A stretch of 8,852 nucleotides of DNA from Lachnoclostridium sp. UBA739 (lineage in GTDB: Bacteria; Bacillota_A; Clostridia; Lachnospirales; Lachnospiraceae). A program made the position numbers and the translations under genes. The stretch covers positions 989-9,840 of the forward strand of contig DBKX01000097.1 of assembly GCA_002297865.1 (NCBI GenBank), given 5' to 3'. The notes under the pieces were generated by a model, which saw nothing but the letters and a program-made list of their open reading frames with translations, ran no database searches and was not told the origin of the DNA. Of the stretch, positions 6,574-8,852 are shown piece by piece (the first letter of the stretch is position 1; each line of letters begins with the position of its first letter).

Positions 6574-7356
6574 ATGATAAGTAGTACTAGTAATTGCCAG
6601 ATTAAAAATATAATGAAGCTGTTAAAAAGCAGTAAAGCGAGAAGAGAACAAGGAGTTTTTATTGTAGAAGGAATTAAGATGTTTCTGGAAGCAAAAAAAT
6701 TTGGTTTAATCGAGAAAGCTTTTCTGTCAGAAGAGTTATATAGAGACTGGGTACAAGATGTTACACTAAGAGATATTAATTATGAAGTAGTAGAGAATAA
6801 GGTATTTAAGGAAATTTCGGATACAATGACACCACAAGGAATCATTGCTGTGGCTCGTATGAAAAATGCGTACTTGGATGATATTCTTGAAGAGGAGTCT
6901 TTGAGTCTTGTATTTTTAGAAAACCTTAGAGACCCAGGTAATTTGGGAACTATTTTAAGAACTGCAGAAGGTGCAGGAGTATCAGCAGTCATTTTGAGCA
7001 AAGAGTCTGTTGATATGTATAATCCAAAAGTAGTTCGTGCTACTATGGGTTCGATTTTTCGGATGCGTTTTCTTTATGTGGATAATATAAGAGGAGCCAT
7101 GAGACAAGCACAAAATGCTGGGGTACACTTATATGCGACGCATCTAAGAGGAAAACAATTTTATGATGAAATAGAATATGGTTCTAAAGTGGGGATTATA
7201 ATAGGCAATGAAGCCAATGGAATTACAGAGGAAACTGCACGTCTGGCGGATTCTTATGTAAAAATCCCAATGTGTGGACATGTAGAATCTTTAAATGCGG
7301 CAGTTGCGACATCAATTATGATGTATGAAATCTTTAGGCAGAGAAGACTTAGGTAA
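6574..7356 (+). CDS. TrmH/SpoU-family RNA 2'-O-methyltransferase, probably rRNA
   Basis: This SPOUT-class enzyme is expected to methylate the ribose 2'-OH of an rRNA or tRNA nucleotide using S-adenosylmethionine bound in a C-terminal trefoil knot. Residues 1 to about 95 look like the SpoU substrate-binding domain, including the FIVEGIKMFLEA stretch. The three SpoU motifs follow: ENLRDPGNLGTILRTAEG at 116-133 with the catalytic-type Arg129, GNEANGI at 211-217, and IPMCGHVESLNAAVA at 231-245. The 260-residue length is normal. GGAGG (6563-6567) lies six bases before the ATG. The gene starts 16 bases after ktrA, with no terminator between, so it likely belongs to the ktr operon. Which RNA and position are modified cannot be told; YsgA-like and RlmB-like relatives are both possible. 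I see no clear terminator after it. Confidence 0.9.
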   Translation: MISSTSNCQIKNIMKLLKSSKARREQGVFIVEGIKMFLEAKKFGLIEKAFLSEELYRDWVQDVTLRDINYEVVENKVFKEISDTMTPQGIIAVARMKNAYLDDILEEESLSLVFLENLRDPGNLGTILRTAEGAGVSAVILSKESVDMYNPKVVRATMGSIFRMRFLYVDNIRGAMRQAQNAGVHLYATHLRGKQFYDEIEYGSKVGIIIGNEANGITEETARLADSYVKIPMCGHVESLNAAVATSIMMYEIFRQRRLR

Positions 7357-7392
7357 TATTTTTTAAGAAATAAAATAGATTATATAGTAATT

Positions 7393-7405
7393 TAAGGAAT
7401 CCTTA
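7393..7405. repeat. 13-base perfect inverted repeat upstream of nfeD
   Basis: TAAGGAATCCTTA is a perfect palindrome around A7399, with six-base arms. It lies 28 bases before the candidate -35 of the nfeD promoter. It could be a small operator, or chance in AT-rich DNA. It is too short and lacks a T-run, so it is not a terminator for the preceding gene. Confidence 0.4.
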
Positions 7406-7432
7406 CGTTTATCTTAAAACCGTTTGTTTCAC

Positions 7433-7461
7433 TTGTATTTAAAAATGTTTTAGAGTAAAAT
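7433..7461 (+). promoter_or_regulatory. Possible sigma-A promoter for nfeD and the SPFH gene
   Basis: TTGTAT at 7433-7438 and TAAAAT at 7456-7461 are spaced by 17 bases. The -10 matches five of six consensus bases, but the -35 matches only three. Transcription would start near 7468, about 20 bases before the likely ATG at 7490. The 133-base gap after the methyltransferase gene makes a separate promoter reasonable. Confidence 0.45.
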
Positions 7462-7489
7462 GAGACCATAGAAAGAGCAGGTGAGAAGG

Positions 7490-7927
7490 ATGGAACCGCT
7501 TATATGGCTTATTGCATTATCAATCTTTATTGTGGTTGAAATTATTACGCTGGGACTGGCAACAATCTGGTTTGCTTGTGGAGCATTGGCTGCGTTTATA
7601 GCAAGTCTTTTTGAAGTAAGTATTCCAGTACAATTTGTTTTATTTGCCGTTGTTTCTTTAGCTTCATTATTTACAGTCAGACCATATGTTGCAAGAAAAT
7701 TTACAAGTGAGCGTACAAAGACGAATTACGAAAGTCTAATAGGCAAAAGCGCCCGCGTAGTTGAGACAATAGATAACTATAAAGAAACTGGAGTTGTATA
7801 TATTAACGGCTTGGAGTGGACTGCAAGAGCAGTTGATGATGCTACTATTGATGCAGGCAAGATTGCAGAAATAATAGAGATTAGAGGGGTAAAGGTAATT
7901 GTAAAGGAAAAAAAGGAGGAACAATAA
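7490..7927 (+). CDS. Short NfeD-like membrane protein
   Basis: NfeD proteins are small membrane proteins that pair with SPFH (stomatin/flotillin) proteins and are thought to support membrane microdomains or quality control. This 145-residue protein has two or three hydrophobic stretches in residues 4-63. A C-terminal beta-rich OB-fold (about 80-140) shows the family pattern LIGKSARVVETI followed by GVVYINGLEWTAR. The N-terminal serine protease domain of long NfeD proteins is absent, so this is the short form. I prefer ATG 7490 because AGGTGAG (7479-7485), matching the 3' part of the anti-SD complement, sits just before it. The in-frame GTG at 7481 would add three residues but lies inside that SD. 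The SPFH gene begins one base after the stop, and its ribosome binding site lies inside the end of this gene. Confidence 0.9.
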   Translation: MEPLIWLIALSIFIVVEIITLGLATIWFACGALAAFIASLFEVSIPVQFVLFAVVSLASLFTVRPYVARKFTSERTKTNYESLIGKSARVVETIDNYKETGVVYINGLEWTARAVDDATIDAGKIAEIIEIRGVKVIVKEKKEEQ

Positions 7928-7928
7928 T

Positions 7929-8852
7929 ATGGAAGGAGCTTCATTAGTTGTTGGGATTATTATCATTGTATTAGTGTTACTTCTAGTTACATCAAGTGTG
8001 AAGATTGTACCACAGGCTCATGCTTATATTTTAGAGAGATTAGGTGGATATCAGAAAACTTGGGATGTTGGTTTACATTGGAAGTGGCCATTTATTGAAG
8101 CAGTAGCAAGAAAAATTAATTTAAAAGAGCAAGTAGTGGATTTCCCACCACAGCCAGTTATCACAAAGGATAATGTTACAATGCGTATTGACACAGTAGT
8201 ATTTTATCAGATTACGGATCCGAAGTTATATGCATATGGTGTAGAAAATCCAATTATGGCGATTGAGAATTTGACAACAACTACATTACGTAATATTATA
8301 GGTGATTTAGAATTGGATCAAACTTTAACATCAAGAGAAACGATCAATGCACAGATGCGTGCAAGTTTAGATAGTGCAACAGATCCATGGGGAATCAAAG
8401 TAAATCGTGTGGAACTAAAGAACATCATTCCTCCACAGGCAATTCAAGAATCTATGGAGAAACAGATGAAGGCGGAACGTGAACGAAGAGAAGCAATCCT
8501 GATTGCAGAAGGTGAGAAAAAATCTACTATCCTTGTTGCAGAAGGTAAGAAACAATCTGCTATTCTAGAAGCGGAAGCTGAAAAAGAAGCTGCTATCTTA
8601 CGTGCTGAAGCGAAGAAAGAAGCTATGATTCGTGAGGCAGAAGGTGAGGCAGAAGCAATTGCAAGAATTCAGGAAGCCACTGCCAATGGTATTCGTTTCT
8701 TAAATGAAGCAGATCCAAGCGCTGCAGTTTTAAAACTTAAGAGTTTAGAGGCATTCGAGAAAGTTGCAGATGGTCAGTCAACTAAGATTATTATTCCTTC
8801 TGAGATTCAGAATATGGCTGGAGTTGTAAAGTCTTTAACTGAAGTTGGAAAA
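7929..8852 (+). CDS. SPFH/Band 7 stomatin-like protein (QmcA-like), cut by window end
   Basis: This is a membrane-anchored SPFH protein of the stomatin/paraslipin type. Such proteins assemble into large ring or cage complexes and organise membrane domains or regulate proteases. The open frame runs 308 codons to the window edge without a stop, so the extreme C-terminus is missing; family length suggests little is lost. Residues 5-23 form an N-terminal membrane anchor. The SPFH core follows from about residue 24 (VKIVPQAHAYILERLGGY), with DFPPQPVITKDNVTM and VVFYQITDP typical of the family. From about residue 180 an Ala/Glu/Lys-rich helix contains five regular 11-residue repeats. AAGGAGG (7913-7919) lies nine bases before the ATG, inside the end of nfeD, so the two are coupled. 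Frequent CGT arginine codons suggest good expression. QmcA-like is preferred over flotillin by domain layout and length. Confidence 0.93.
   Translation, partial: MEGASLVVGIIIIVLVLLLVTSSVKIVPQAHAYILERLGGYQKTWDVGLHWKWPFIEAVARKINLKEQVVDFPPQPVITKDNVTMRIDTVVFYQITDPKLYAYGVENPIMAIENLTTTTLRNIIGDLELDQTLTSRETINAQMRASLDSATDPWGIKVNRVELKNIIPPQAIQESMEKQMKAERERREAILIAEGEKKSTILVAEGKKQSAILEAEAEKEAAILRAEAKKEAMIREAEGEAEAIARIQEATANGIRFLNEADPSAAVLKLKSLEAFEKVADGQSTKIIIPSEIQNMAGVVKSLTEVGK
8493..8657 (+). repeat. Five in-frame 33-base repeats encoding an 11-residue coiled-coil unit
   Basis: Within the SPFH gene, residues 189-243 are five consecutive 11-residue units of the form (A/T/M)-I-(L/R)-x-A-E-(G/A)-(E/K)-x-x-(S/A), such as AILIAEGEKKS and AILRAEAKKEA. 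A sixth, weaker unit follows to 8690. At DNA level the first two copies agree at 27 of 33 bases and the third and fourth at 24 of 33. Eleven-residue periodicity predicts a nearly straight, slightly right-handed coiled coil, as known for the C-terminal helices of SPFH cages. Confidence 0.85.

Noticed and set aside
7357..7392. Terminator after the RNA methyltransferase gene
   Set aside because: A T-run exists near 7360, but no stable GC-containing hairpin precedes it.
7404..7431. Minus-strand TGAAAC-18-CGTA pattern resembling a sigma-W-type ECF promoter
   Set aside because: It faces away from nfeD, the spacing is longer than the usual 16-17, and no minus-strand gene follows. No such pattern faces the nfeD gene.

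Overview
The window reads as an ordinary chromosomal segment of an AT-rich, low-GC Gram-positive bacterium. Strong GGAGG-type ribosome binding sites, the run of same-strand genes, the DUF1385-prmC-prfA order and the sequence style of RF1 (GNGGQC variant) fit Clostridia best, most likely Lachnospiraceae or a close relative. That placement is inference from gene order and protein style, not from a database search. All eight recognised genes lie on the + strand. No tRNA, rRNA, CRISPR array, insertion sequence, phage gene or pseudogene was seen.

Region 1 (1-3300), translation termination. After a terminator belonging to an unseen upstream gene (4-37), a DUF1385 membrane protein of unknown function (121-1302) overlaps prmC by one base (TAATG). 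prmC is followed 19 bases later by prfA. PrmC methylates the glutamine of the GGQ motif of release factors, so enzyme and substrate are made together. A 14-bp hairpin (3256-3292) closes the unit.

Region 2 (3300-4511). A ten-helix EamA/DMT-type exporter or permease starts only 23 bases after that hairpin. It is followed by 314 non-coding bases holding a terminator (4351-4383) and a sigma-A-like promoter (4430-4458).

Region 3 (4512-7356), potassium uptake plus an RNA methyltransferase. ktrB (membrane K+ channel subunit, probably starting at GTG 4512), ktrA (nucleotide-binding RCK gate) and a SpoU/TrmH-family RNA 2'-O-methyltransferase are spaced by 12 and 16 bases, as in one operon.

Region 4 (7357-8852), membrane microdomain pair. 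After a 133-base gap with a promoter-like sequence, a short NfeD protein is followed one base later by a stomatin/QmcA-like SPFH protein. The SPFH protein runs off the right edge after 308 codons and carries a very regular 11-residue repeat.

I found no convincing undescribed system. The points most worth a second look are the prfA/EamA hairpin acting as either terminator or leader, the unexplained stretch before the ktr promoter, the acidic tail of the DUF1385 protein, the hendecad repeat of the SPFH protein, and three start codons that differ from the longest open frame.
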